Assembly (NCBI GenBank): GCA_948482865.1
Contig: CAOMHR010000093.1
Coordinates: 1-6,421 of the forward strand
Origin: Christensenellaceae bacterium
Lineage (GTDB): Bacteria; Bacillota; Clostridia; Christensenellales; Borkfalkiaceae
Reading direction: 5' to 3'
DNA: 6,421 nucleotides
The position numbers and the translations under genes are program-made. Position 1 is the first letter of the stretch, and each line of letters starts with the position of its first letter. Positions 1 through 5,935 of this stretch are shown here, in pieces. The notes beneath the pieces were generated by a model. The model ran no database searches. It saw nothing but the letters and a program-made list of their open reading frames with translations, and was not told the origin of the DNA.

Positions 1-11
1 ATTCGTCCACG

Positions 12-50
12 AAAAAAAGTACAGAAAAGGCACAGCTTAACGCTATGCCT
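12..50 (-). terminator. Rho-independent terminator ending the dxr-rseP transcript
   Basis: On the minus strand a 9-bp stem (arms 42-50 and 28-36, one G-U wobble at 33/45) closes a 5-nt loop (37-41). It is followed by UUU and, a few bases on, a run of seven U (18-12). The wobble forms only in the minus-strand RNA, because the plus strand has a C/A mismatch there, so the terminator is oriented for the rseP transcript. It begins 65 nt after the rseP stop codon. The U-tract is interrupted, so efficiency is uncertain. Confidence 0.7.
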
Positions 51-115
51 AAATCTTTTTATTTGCGTTTTAATAAATTCCCTATGGGAACTACGGTAAA
101 GCGCGGCGGCTGTTT

Positions 116-1228
116 TTATACAAACTGTAAAATATCCGCAATAACGGCGAAACCGAGAATAAGCACAAACCCCACGGCGTGAATTACCGCTTCAATCTTC
201 CGCGGCACGGGTTTTCGGAAAATAGCTTCAATCAGGCAGAACACCACCTTGCTGCCGTCCAGCGCGGGTATCGGCAAAAGGTTGAAAACCGCAAGGTTTA
301 CGCCTATATAGGACGCAATTTCGAAAAAGCTCTGCACGCTTTGCGAAGCGATTTGAGACGTGAGTTTAATAGTGGTAACCGGTCCGCCCATTGCGGAAAG
401 CCCTAACCGCCCCGTCAGAAGTTCGCCCAATATTTTGAATATCGTACCCGCAATCCTGAACGAGTACATAAACGACCTTCCTATAGTTTCAAAAAAGCCG
501 AAGCGGTGCGTCGCCACGCCGACGTCCCAGTAGTTGTTCCCGTCGCCGCCTTCGTAAGTGCCTATGCCCAGCGCGCCCCACATCTTGCTAATCTCTTCCG
601 AGTTTTTAAAATTGCAGTCGCCGCGCAGCATAATTTCCACTTCTTCACGGTTGCCGTCGCGCAGAATTACCATTTCCACCAGATCCCCTTCCGCCTTACC
701 GTTGAGCGCGGTCATTAGGTCGGCGGTAAGATAGATACCCCTGCCTTCCACGTTGCAGATCATATCCCCTTCTTTAAGGCTGTATTCCGCGTAACTTTCG
801 TTCATTTCCGGAACGATTGAACCGACCTTGAAAAGCATTTGCCCGAACGCGAAAAAGGAAATTATTATCAGCAGCATCGCCAGAAGATAATTCATCAACG
901 GTCCCGAAATTAAAACTATTATTCTCTTCCAGGGAGCTTTGTTGTTGAAACTGCCGGGGTTAAGCCCTTCGGCGTCTTCGCCGTCGAAAGCGCAAAATCC
1001 GCCAAGCGGGAACAGTCTTACCGAAAACGCTTCACCCGTCTTTTTTGAAGTGCGTCTGAAGAGTTTGGGCCCGAAGCCGATGGCGAATTCGTTAATTTTG
1101 AATTTAAGTATTTTTCCGGCGACGTAATGACCGAATTCGTGAACGGTAATCATAACCAGCAATATCAAAATTGCAAGTAAAACCGCAAGAACCGTATTCA
1201 TTACCGATGACACCGAAAGAAAAATCAT
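116..1228 (-). CDS. rseP: RseP/RasP-type site-2 zinc metalloprotease
   Basis: Membrane-embedded site-2 protease that cuts transmembrane helices of substrates such as anti-sigma factors and signal-peptide remnants (family knowledge). The 370-residue product shows the zinc motif HEFGH at residues 30-34 within the first membrane helix (about 11-29). The conserved FPLGGF segment lies at 73-78 and SGPLMNY at 108-114. A single PDZ-like region spans about 130-205. The C-terminal zinc-ligand motif NLLPIPALDG is at 316-325, with Asp324 as the expected ligand, followed by a last helix near 350-368. All catalytic residues are present. LDGS replaces the more usual LDGG. At 370 residues with one PDZ it is somewhat shorter than Bacillus RasP and clearly shorter than two-PDZ E. 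coli RseP. The ATG overlaps the dxr stop codon as TAATG and has no good Shine-Dalgarno, so reinitiation after dxr is likely. Met10 is an alternative start, but it also lacks an SD. Its substrate cannot be told from the window. Confidence 0.96.
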   Translation of the reverse strand: MIFLSVSSVMNTVLAVLLAILILLVMITVHEFGHYVAGKILKFKINEFAIGFGPKLFRRTSKKTGEAFSVRLFPLGGFCAFDGEDAEGLNPGSFNNKAPWKRIIVLISGPLMNYLLAMLLIIISFFAFGQMLFKVGSIVPEMNESYAEYSLKEGDMICNVEGRGIYLTADLMTALNGKAEGDLVEMVILRDGNREEVEIMLRGDCNFKNSEEISKMWGALGIGTYEGGDGNNYWDVGVATHRFGFFETIGRSFMYSFRIAGTIFKILGELLTGRLGLSAMGGPVTTIKLTSQIASQSVQSFFEIASYIGVNLAVFNLLPIPALDGSKVVFCLIEAIFRKPVPRKIEAVIHAVGFVLILGFAVIADILQFV

Positions 1229-1230
1229 TA
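1226..1230 (-). other. TAATG stop-start overlap coupling dxr and rseP
   Basis: On the minus strand the dxr stop TAA (1230-1228) and the rseP start ATG (1228-1226) share one A. Upstream of the ATG there is only a weak GACGGG stretch. This arrangement is typical of termination-reinitiation coupling, so rseP translation probably depends on dxr translation. Confidence 0.8.
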
Positions 1231-2322
1231 TAACCCGTCTATTATTTTTTTGGCAAGCGTGCGCGCTATCACGTCAGCTTCTTCAAGCTGTGAAAAACTT
1301 CTTACGCCCGTCTGCCGCGTTTTGCTTACAACCCCTTCCGTTACCCTGAAAATATCGGTAAACGCAATTCTGCCTTCCAGAAAGGCTGAAACCGCAACTT
1401 CGTCCGCGGCGTTAAGCGCGCAGGGCAAAATGCCGCCCGCCTGACCGCACTCCACCGCCAGAGCATAACAGGGATAGTCTTCCTTCACAAGGGGTTGAAA
1501 TTCAAGAGAAAAAGGCTTTGTATAATCCAGCGGCGTAACCGCAAGGTCAAGGCGCGAAGGATAGCTGAGCGCAAGCTGTATAGGCACCTGCATTGTGGGG
1601 AAACTGAGCTGCGCCACAGTCGAACCGTCGGTATACTCCACCAGCGAATGCACTACGCTCTGCGGCTGTATGACCGCGTCGATATTTTCGTAAGGCACGC
1701 CGAACAGACCGTGAGCTTCGATAATCTCGAATCCCTTGTTCATTAAGGTCGCACTGTCGACGGTTATTTTTTTGCCCATATTCCAGGTGGGGTGTCTGAG
1801 TGCGTCTTCGGGCGTGACCCTGTCCAGTTTATCGCGGGTGCAACCCCTGAAAGGTCCGCCGCTTGCGGTTATTATAAGCCGCCTTACCGGTTTCTGCCCG
1901 AAATCGAGACACTGCCATATCGCCGAATGTTCGCTGTCCACGGGGATTATCTGCACGCCGCGCTTTCTTGCAAGCGGTAAAAGAATTTCGCCGCCGCACA
2001 CAATGCTTTCCTTATTCGCAAGCGCAAGCGTTTTTCCCGCCTTTACCGCCGTAAGCGAATATTCCAGCCCTTCGAACCCGCTGGCTGCGTTGAAAACTAT
2101 ATCCGCGCCCGAGAGAGCCGCAACTTCCATCGCCCTGTACCTGTCGGTCACGAACGCAGCGGCAAGTTTGGGTCTGAACTCGGCAATCTGGCTTTCGAAA
2201 ATCAGATTTTCCGAGCGGGTTGCAAGCCCGACGATTTCAAACTCCTCAGGATGACGTCTTACAATTTCAAGGACCTGCAGACCTATGCTGCCGCAGCTTC
2301 CTATCAAAGCAACTTTTTTCAT
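1228..2322 (-). CDS. dxr: 1-deoxy-D-xylulose 5-phosphate reductoisomerase
   Basis: Converts DXP to 2-C-methyl-D-erythritol 4-phosphate with NADPH, the committed step of the MEP isoprenoid pathway; cytosolic. The 364-residue product has the N-terminal NADPH loop GSCGSIG (8-14), LANKES (101-106), and VDSEHSAIWQ (128-137) with metal ligands Asp129 and Glu131. SGG is at 154-156, and HPTWNMGKK through SATLMNKGFE (177-199) gives Asn195, Lys196 and the third metal ligand Glu199. ALNAADE sits in the C-terminal helical domain. The loop is normally GSTGSIG; here Cys10 replaces Thr. The metal site falls about 21 residues earlier than in the E. coli enzyme (Asp150), so the N-terminal domain is compact, but no catalytic motif is missing. 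The start is fixed by an in-frame TAA 6 nt upstream of the ATG. There is no Shine-Dalgarno, and a TATAAT box sits just upstream, so the mRNA may be leaderless. Separated from cdsA by 63 bp holding a hairpin and this promoter; overlaps rseP by one base. Confidence 0.98.
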   Translation of the reverse strand: MKKVALIGSCGSIGLQVLEIVRRHPEEFEIVGLATRSENLIFESQIAEFRPKLAAAFVTDRYRAMEVAALSGADIVFNAASGFEGLEYSLTAVKAGKTLALANKESIVCGGEILLPLARKRGVQIIPVDSEHSAIWQCLDFGQKPVRRLIITASGGPFRGCTRDKLDRVTPEDALRHPTWNMGKKITVDSATLMNKGFEIIEAHGLFGVPYENIDAVIQPQSVVHSLVEYTDGSTVAQLSFPTMQVPIQLALSYPSRLDLAVTPLDYTKPFSLEFQPLVKEDYPCYALAVECGQAGGILPCALNAADEVAVSAFLEGRIAFTDIFRVTEGVVSKTRQTGVRSFSQLEEADVIARTLAKKIIDGL

Positions 2323-2327
2323 ATATT

Positions 2328-2358
2328 ATTATACCCGAAAATTTTTATTTAATGACAA
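2328..2358 (-). promoter_or_regulatory. Predicted promoter of dxr-rseP, possibly leaderless
   Basis: A perfect TATAAT lies at 2333-2328 (minus strand), with a 5/6 match TTGTCA at 2358-2353 and a longish 19-bp spacer. Only AATAT separates the -10 box from the dxr ATG at 2322, so transcription is expected to start at or within one base of the start codon. The -35 box abuts the hairpin at 2358-2377. The -10 and its position are clear; the -35 is less sure. Confidence 0.6.
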
Positions 2359-2377
2359 AAGCTCCTTGCGGAGCTTT
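2358..2377 (-). terminator. Short hairpin between cdsA and dxr, probable terminator
   Basis: An 8-bp perfect stem (AAAGCTCC/GGAGCTTT, arms 2358-2365 and 2370-2377) with a 4-nt loop starts 8 nt after the cdsA stop codon. On the minus strand it is followed by UGUCAUUAAAU, a modest U-tract. In the other direction it is followed by CGG and seven T (2381-2387), giving it a bidirectional look. No plus-strand gene is seen to need it. Termination of the pyrH-cdsA transcript is probably partial. Confidence 0.6.
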
Positions 2378-2385
2378 CGGTTTTT

Positions 2386-3288
2386 TTAAATTATTACAAC
2401 CCAGAACGCCAGCAGAACTATAATCCCGCAGAAAAGCATACTGTCAAATCTGTCCAGAACGCCGCCGTGACCGGGCAGAATATTACCCGTATCCTTTACG
2501 TCGCACTCGCGTTTTACCGCGCTTTCAAACAAATCGCCCATCTGCGCGAACAGAGAAACCACAAGTCCCGCCAGCATAAATACGACGATTGCGGGAATAC
2601 CCGTTGAAAAACTTATTGCCGTGCCTATCACGTCGGAGTCTATTGCGCCGTTCAACGCGTCAAGCCCCACACTGAGACCGTAAGCCGCCATTCCGCCCAG
2701 CATACCGCCGATTATTCCGCCCAGACCGCCTATAAGCGTCTTTTTAGGGCTGACGCGGGGCGCGAGTTTGCGGGGCGCGTATTTCCCGAAAAGCGAACCG
2801 AAGATGAACGCGCCGCTGTCGGTGAACACGGTGGTCAGAAACAGAGTTATAACCGCCGCGGTGGAATTGTTTTCAACGTGGTTGACCGCGGAAAGCACGC
2901 AGCTCAACACGCCGCAGTAAATCATAGTCAGAATGCTGACTGCCGTACCCTTTAAGGTGCAGGCGCCGTAATTGAATACGTTGAACGCCGCAAGCGCCAT
3001 TGCGTAAACGACAAAGCATATCCCAAGGGCAATGAACCCGCCCCCCATACTCATCTGCGTTGCAACGTACAGCGGCACCGCCACCGCGCAGAACGCGACC
3101 GTTAAAACTTTCTGCGAATAGCTTACGCCCTTTACGGCGCGCAGCAACTCCAGGCTGCCTATCACCGAAATGGCGCAAAACAGTGCGTCAAACCCAAGCC
3201 CGCCCCAGACGGGGACAAGCCACTTCAAAGCGCACAGCACTATCCACACCAACACGTATATTACGCTTGTCATTACTCTCTTGCGCAT
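2386..3288 (-). CDS. cdsA: Phosphatidate cytidylyltransferase (CDP-diglyceride synthase)
   Basis: Integral membrane enzyme making CDP-diacylglycerol from phosphatidate and CTP, the precursor of phosphatidylglycerol, cardiolipin and other phospholipids. The 300-residue product is strongly hydrophobic, with about eight predicted membrane segments. Near the C-terminus it carries the complete CDS family signature at residues 256-282: S-x-x-K-R, then K-D-x-x-N, then PGHGG-x-x-DRFD. Earlier, the TVFTDSGAFIFG and RVSPKKTLIGG stretches are also typical of the family. Length is slightly above the usual 260-285 residues. The start MRKRVMTSV follows AAGGAG at only 4-nt spacing; Met6 would be 19 nt from the same SD, so Met1 is preferred. 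It lies 14 bp after uppS, in the same transcript, and is followed by a hairpin at 2358-2377. Confidence 0.97.
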   Translation of the reverse strand: MRKRVMTSVIYVLVWIVLCALKWLVPVWGGLGFDALFCAISVIGSLELLRAVKGVSYSQKVLTVAFCAVAVPLYVATQMSMGGGFIALGICFVVYAMALAAFNVFNYGACTLKGTAVSILTMIYCGVLSCVLSAVNHVENNSTAAVITLFLTTVFTDSGAFIFGSLFGKYAPRKLAPRVSPKKTLIGGLGGIIGGMLGGMAAYGLSVGLDALNGAIDSDVIGTAISFSTGIPAIVVFMLAGLVVSLFAQMGDLFESAVKRECDVKDTGNILPGHGGVLDRFDSMLFCGIIVLLAFWVVII

Positions 3289-3292
3289 AATT

Positions 3293-3298
3293 CTCCTT
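3293..3298 (-). promoter_or_regulatory. Ribosome binding site of cdsA
   Basis: AAGGAG on the minus strand, in the 14-bp gap after the uppS stop codon, 4 nt before the ATG at 3288. The spacing is short, but this supports Met1 over Met6 as the start. Confidence 0.75.
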
Positions 3299-3302
3299 TA
3301 TG

Positions 3303-3992
3303 TTACGCCCTGCCGAACCTTCTGTCCCTTGCCGCATACGCCGCAATAGCCCTGTCGAATTCCGCGTCCGAAAAATCCGGAAACAGAACGTCTGTAAAAT
3401 ACAGTTCGGCATATGCCGACTGATAAGTTAAAAAGTTTGAAAGCCGCGACTCGCCGCCCGTTCTTATGATAAGGTCTGGGTCGGGAATTTCCGCTGTATA
3501 TAAAAGTCGGGCAAAATTTTCTTCGGTAACCTTTTCGCCCCTTTCCACAGCTCTGTTCACCGCGCTTATAATTTCGCGCCTGCCGCCGTAGTTGATTGCA
3601 AACACAAGGGTAAAAACGGGGTTTGCGGGCGACGCGTTTTCCGCGTCGGTTAAAATTTTCACGACATCTTCGGGCAGGGCGGAAATATCGCCTATTATCT
3701 TTATGCCCGAACCGCGCGCGTACAGCTTTTCCGCCTGCGCGGTAAAATACTTTCTTATAAGTCCGAACAGCCCTTCGATTTCGTCTTCGGGGCGGCGGAC
3801 GAGATTTTCGGTTGACATCACATATACGGTCAGGTATTTTACGCCCGACTTTTTAGCGTGTTCCGAAAGCCCTATCATTCTCTCCATGCCCGACTTGTGC
3901 CCCAACTTTCTGGGCAGAAGCCGTTTCTTTGCCCACCTGCCATTGCCGTCCATAATGACGCCTACGTGCAAGGGTAATTTGTCGATATCCAT
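3303..3992 (-). CDS. uppS: Undecaprenyl diphosphate synthase (cis-prenyltransferase)
   Basis: Soluble or peripheral enzyme that condenses farnesyl diphosphate with isopentenyl diphosphate units to the C55 lipid carrier for peptidoglycan and other wall polymers. The 229 residues cover a full cis-prenyltransferase. HVGVIMDGNGRWAKKR is at 9-24, with catalytic Asp15. GHKSGMERM is at 31-39, STEN at 60-63 and NYGGRREI at 134-141. The IPP/Mg region PDPDLIIRTGGESRLSNF is at 170-187, with Arg177, Arg183, Ser185 and, further on, Glu196 at the expected ligand positions. The usual FSTENW reads MSTENL, so the normally aromatic Phe and Trp are Met59 and Leu64. The gene starts 7 bp after frr and has only a weak GGGA ahead of the ATG, suggesting coupling to frr translation. 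Short-chain or non-C55 cis-prenyltransferases share these motifs, but the conserved operon position favours UppS. Confidence 0.96.
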   Translation of the reverse strand: MDIDKLPLHVGVIMDGNGRWAKKRLLPRKLGHKSGMERMIGLSEHAKKSGVKYLTVYVMSTENLVRRPEDEIEGLFGLIRKYFTAQAEKLYARGSGIKIIGDISALPEDVVKILTDAENASPANPVFTLVFAINYGGRREIISAVNRAVERGEKVTEENFARLLYTAEIPDPDLIIRTGGESRLSNFLTYQSAYAELYFTDVLFPDFSDAEFDRAIAAYAARDRRFGRA

Positions 3993-3999
3993 AATCCCG

Positions 4000-4572
4000 T
4001 TATACGGTCATTATCTCCTTTTCTTTCGCCGCAACCGCGCTGTCTATCTGCGCTATTGCTTCGGACACAGCCTTTTCAACTTCTTTTTCCACGGCTGCGG
4101 TTTCGTCTTCGGACAAAACTTTGTCGTTTTTAAGTTTTTTCAAACCGTCCATAGCGTCGCGGCGGCAGTTGCGCGCGGCAACCTTTGAATCTTCGCCCGT
4201 CTTTTTTATCTGCTTGGTAAGTTCCCTTCTTCTCTCTTCGGTAAGGTCGGGGAACACAAGGCGGATAACCTTGCCGTCGTTGGTGGGGGTTATGCCTATG
4301 TTCGAAAGCTGGATAGCCTTTTCAATACCCTTTAAAACCGATACGTCCCAGGGGGAAATAACAAGACATCTGCCTTCCTGCACGGAAATTGCCGCCGTCT
4401 GCGAAACGGGGGTCATTGCGCCGTAGTAGTCAACCATTACTTTATCCAGAATATGCGGATTTGCCCTGCCCGCGCGCACCGAAGAAAAATCTTCCTTCAA
4501 TACGCTTACAGTCTTTGAAAGTTTGTCGTCAAGAATTAAAAGTATCTCTTCCGCCTGCTCGTTCTCTATCAT
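4000..4572 (-). CDS. frr: Ribosome recycling factor
   Basis: With EF-G it splits the post-termination ribosome so that the subunits can be reused; cytosolic. The 190-residue product is close to the family norm of about 185. Diagnostic segments include SSVRAGRANPHILD (30-43), YYGAMTPVSQTA, GKVIRLVFPDLTEERRREL and VAARNCRRDAMDGLKKL, and it ends in the charged helix with KEKEIMTV. The family fold is a three-helix bundle (both ends of the chain) plus a small beta domain (about residues 35-110). The ATG follows AAGGAG at 11-nt spacing, and this SD lies inside the last codons of the preceding membrane-protein gene, whose stop is 2 bp upstream. The neighbour between pyrH and frr is unusual; frr itself looks normal. 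Confidence 0.98.
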   Translation of the reverse strand: MIENEQAEEILLILDDKLSKTVSVLKEDFSSVRAGRANPHILDKVMVDYYGAMTPVSQTAAISVQEGRCLVISPWDVSVLKGIEKAIQLSNIGITPTNDGKVIRLVFPDLTEERRRELTKQIKKTGEDSKVAARNCRRDAMDGLKKLKNDKVLSEDETAAVEKEVEKAVSEAIAQIDSAVAAKEKEIMTV

Positions 4573-4574
4573 AA

Positions 4575-5114
4575 TCAGTAATTCTCCTTTTCTGTCTGCG
4601 CGGTAACTTCCGCGGATTGTATTTGCTGAGCTTTCTTCGCGCTCTTTAAATCTATTATGTAATTTACTATCAACGGCGCGGTGAATAACGCGTTGAACAC
4701 CAATTGCTGTACGTACAACGATAGCATACTTGAATATACGGCAAAACGCAAAGTACTTGGATTATAAGGCAAGCCGTCACCAACGTTATCACCTATCCAC
4801 CAGACGCAATCGAATGCAACGAATAATACCGCCAAAGCGGCGAGAGCTGTTACGCTTAATATAAAACACTTCTTTTTACTGCGCTTCTCTTCAACGAACA
4901 GACCCGCCGTACAGGCGCCTATTCCGGCAAACGAAGCGATTGCGGCAAAAAGTACAATTATCCCTTGGGGTATTTGAAAATTCTTATAGAAATACTGATT
5001 TTCCATCTCGTAAACAAAGAAATGTATCGAGTTAACAAACAGAGACACGGCGCCAACGGTAGCTAAAACCAACGCAATAATCTGAATTATCGTAAGAACT
5101 TTTCGTTTATTCAT
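4575..5114 (-). CDS. Unrecognised small membrane protein (four predicted TM helices)
   Basis: I do not recognise this 179-residue protein. Hydrophobic segments lie near residues 6-27, 50-73, 83-103 and 126-156. Basic clusters at 3-5 (KRK), 75-82 (EEKRSKKK) and 157-162 flank them, so the positive-inside rule predicts both ends in the cytoplasm. Two extracytoplasmic loops (about 28-49 and 104-125) are aromatic-rich, with FFVYEMENQYFYKNF and WWIGDNVGD. The C-terminal tail (157-179) is polar. There are no catalytic-looking motifs and no lipobox. The gene sits between pyrH and frr, normally adjacent. It is 13 bp after pyrH, has a good SD (AAGGGG, 6-nt spacing) and ends 2 bp before the frr ATG, so it is surely co-transcribed. 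Six 60-base lines counted by hand give about 41% G+C, lower than most lines in its neighbours, which hints at later acquisition. Frame integrity and tight packing make it a real gene; its function is unknown. Confidence 0.85.
   Translation of the reverse strand: MNKRKVLTIIQIIALVLATVGAVSLFVNSIHFFVYEMENQYFYKNFQIPQGIIVLFAAIASFAGIGACTAGLFVEEKRSKKKCFILSVTALAALAVLFVAFDCVWWIGDNVGDGLPYNPSTLRFAVYSSMLSLYVQQLVFNALFTAPLIVNYIIDLKSAKKAQQIQSAEVTAQTEKENY
4584..4589 (-). promoter_or_regulatory. Ribosome binding site of frr inside the upstream gene
   Basis: AAGGAG on the minus strand, overlapping the codons for the last few residues (EKENY) of the membrane-protein gene, 11 nt before the frr ATG at 4572. The placement means ribosomes finishing the upstream gene pass over the frr start region, so translation of the two is likely coupled. 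Confidence 0.7.
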
Positions 5115-5120
5115 TTTATT

Positions 5121-5126
5121 CCCCTT
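5121..5126 (-). promoter_or_regulatory. Ribosome binding site of the membrane-protein gene
   Basis: AAGGGG on the minus strand, in the 13-bp gap after the pyrH stop, 6 nt before the ATG at 5114. The good spacing supports this gene as translated and fixes its start. Confidence 0.7.
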
Positions 5127-5127
5127 A

Positions 5128-5844
5128 TTATATTTTTTTATTGTCTATTATCGTGCCTATTTTTTCACCGCAGACCGCTTTTATCAGACAATCCTTTTCA
5201 TCCAGCCCGAAGGCAAGCACGGGGATGTCGTTTTCCATACACATTGTCGCCGCGGTGTAGTCCATAGCTTTTATTCCGTTTTTAATTACGTCTATATAAT
5301 TTATATGGTCGTATTTTTTTGCGGCTTTGTTGGTATGCGGGTCGCAATCGTAAATGCCGTCTATATTTTTTGCCATAAGCAGCACGTTAGCCTGAATTTC
5401 GCAGGCACGCTGCGCCGCGGCGGTATCGGTAGAACAATAAGGGTTGCCCGTTCCGCAAGCCATAATTACTATCCTGCCCTTTTCAAAGTGGTGCAACGCC
5501 TTTCTGAGAATGTACGGCTCTGCAACCGAAGTCATTATTAAAGCGGTCTGGACGCGTGTGGGCATTCCGCGCTGTTCGAGCGCGTCCATCATTGCAAGCG
5601 AGTTCATAACCGTTGCAAGCATACCCATATGGTCTGCGGTAGCCCTGTCCATCTGTTTGCCCTGCCTTCCGCGCCAGAAGTTGCCGCCGCCTATGACAAG
5701 GGCTATTTCCACGCCCATATCGTGAACTCTTTTAATCTGTTCCACCACACCGGAAATTACGCTTTCGTCCAAGCCGTGCCCCTGCGGTCCCGCAAGAGCT
5801 TCGCCCGAAAGTTTTATAAGTACCCTTTTGTATTTAGGCGACAT
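5128..5844 (-). CDS. pyrH: Uridylate (UMP) kinase
   Basis: Phosphorylates UMP to UDP with ATP in pyrimidine nucleotide synthesis. The bacterial enzyme is a hexamer of the amino acid kinase fold, generally activated by GTP and inhibited by UTP (family knowledge). The 238 residues match the family length. The N-terminal phosphate loop KLSGEAL is at 11-17, GGGNFWRGR at 52-60, DRATADHMGMLATVMN at 66-81 and GTGNPYCSTDTAAA at 131-144, with the expected Asp140. The DGIYDCDP segment in the ATP-binding half is also present. Cys137 sits where Phe is common (GTGNPYF). The start is supported by AAAGGAG 5 nt upstream. It is the first gene of the transcript, behind its own strong promoter. The usual upstream partners rpsB and tsf are not next to it; a terminated unrelated gene is. 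Confidence 0.98.
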   Translation of the reverse strand: MSPKYKRVLIKLSGEALAGPQGHGLDESVISGVVEQIKRVHDMGVEIALVIGGGNFWRGRQGKQMDRATADHMGMLATVMNSLAMMDALEQRGMPTRVQTALIMTSVAEPYILRKALHHFEKGRIVIMACGTGNPYCSTDTAAAQRACEIQANVLLMAKNIDGIYDCDPHTNKAAKKYDHINYIDVIKNGIKAMDYTAATMCMENDIPVLAFGLDEKDCLIKAVCGEKIGTIIDNKKI

Positions 5845-5849
5845 AAAAA

Positions 5850-5856
5850 CTCCTTT
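5850..5856 (-). promoter_or_regulatory. Ribosome binding site of pyrH
   Basis: AAAGGAG on the minus strand followed by five T and the ATG at 5844. Sequence match is strong and spacing acceptable, which fixes the pyrH start. Confidence 0.85.
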
Positions 5857-5872
5857 ATTATTAAATTACAAT

Positions 5873-5881
5873 TTATCCACA
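5873..5881 (+). promoter_or_regulatory. Perfect DnaA-box 9-mer at the pyrH transcription start
   Basis: The plus strand reads TTATCCACA, the exact consensus DnaA box. It begins 2 bp past the -10 box of the pyrH promoter (relative to transcription) and covers the expected start site near 5877. A bound protein there would be placed to hinder RNA polymerase. No second box was noticed nearby, so it may be chance; whether DnaA binds here is inference. Confidence 0.4.
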
Positions 5882-5883
5882 AT

Positions 5884-5912
5884 ATTATAACAGATACCCT
5901 TTCAAAAATCAA
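5884..5912 (-). promoter_or_regulatory. Strong sigma-A-type promoter of the pyrH operon
   Basis: On the minus strand a TTGATT -35 box (5912-5907) is followed by exactly 17 bp and a perfect TATAAT (5889-5884) preceded by TGT, an extended -10. Predicted transcription start is near 5877, giving a leader of about 33 nt before the pyrH ATG. It lies directly downstream of the terminator at 5936-5971, so it defines the start of the operon. Confidence 0.88.
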
Positions 5913-5935
5913 CATTTAAACCGACATTTATTTCA

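Noticed and set aside
78..90. Small inverted repeat TTCCC-TAT-GGGAA after rseP as terminator
   Set aside because: The stem is only 5 bp with a 3-nt loop and is followed by TTTATT, too weak alone. The 28-50 stem with its U-rich tail is the better terminator.
1736..2254. 172-residue plus-strand open frame opposite dxr
   Set aside because: It lies wholly antisense to a full-length Dxr with all catalytic motifs. Its translation is Ser/Pro/Leu-rich with no motif, and it has no convincing promoter or SD of its own. It is a by-product of the dxr codon pattern.
2873..3178. 101-residue minus-strand open frame inside cdsA in another frame
   Set aside because: It is Arg/Gly-rich and nested in the conserved cdsA membrane region, which clearly uses the other frame.
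3592..4188. 198-residue plus-strand open frame opposite uppS and frr
   Set aside because: It spans the antisense of two conserved genes and their junction, and the translation shows no recognisable domain.
5845..5877. Riboswitch or attenuator in the pyrH leader
   Set aside because: The predicted leader is only about 33 nt, AT-rich and without a stable stem, too short for a known riboswitch or pyrimidine attenuator.
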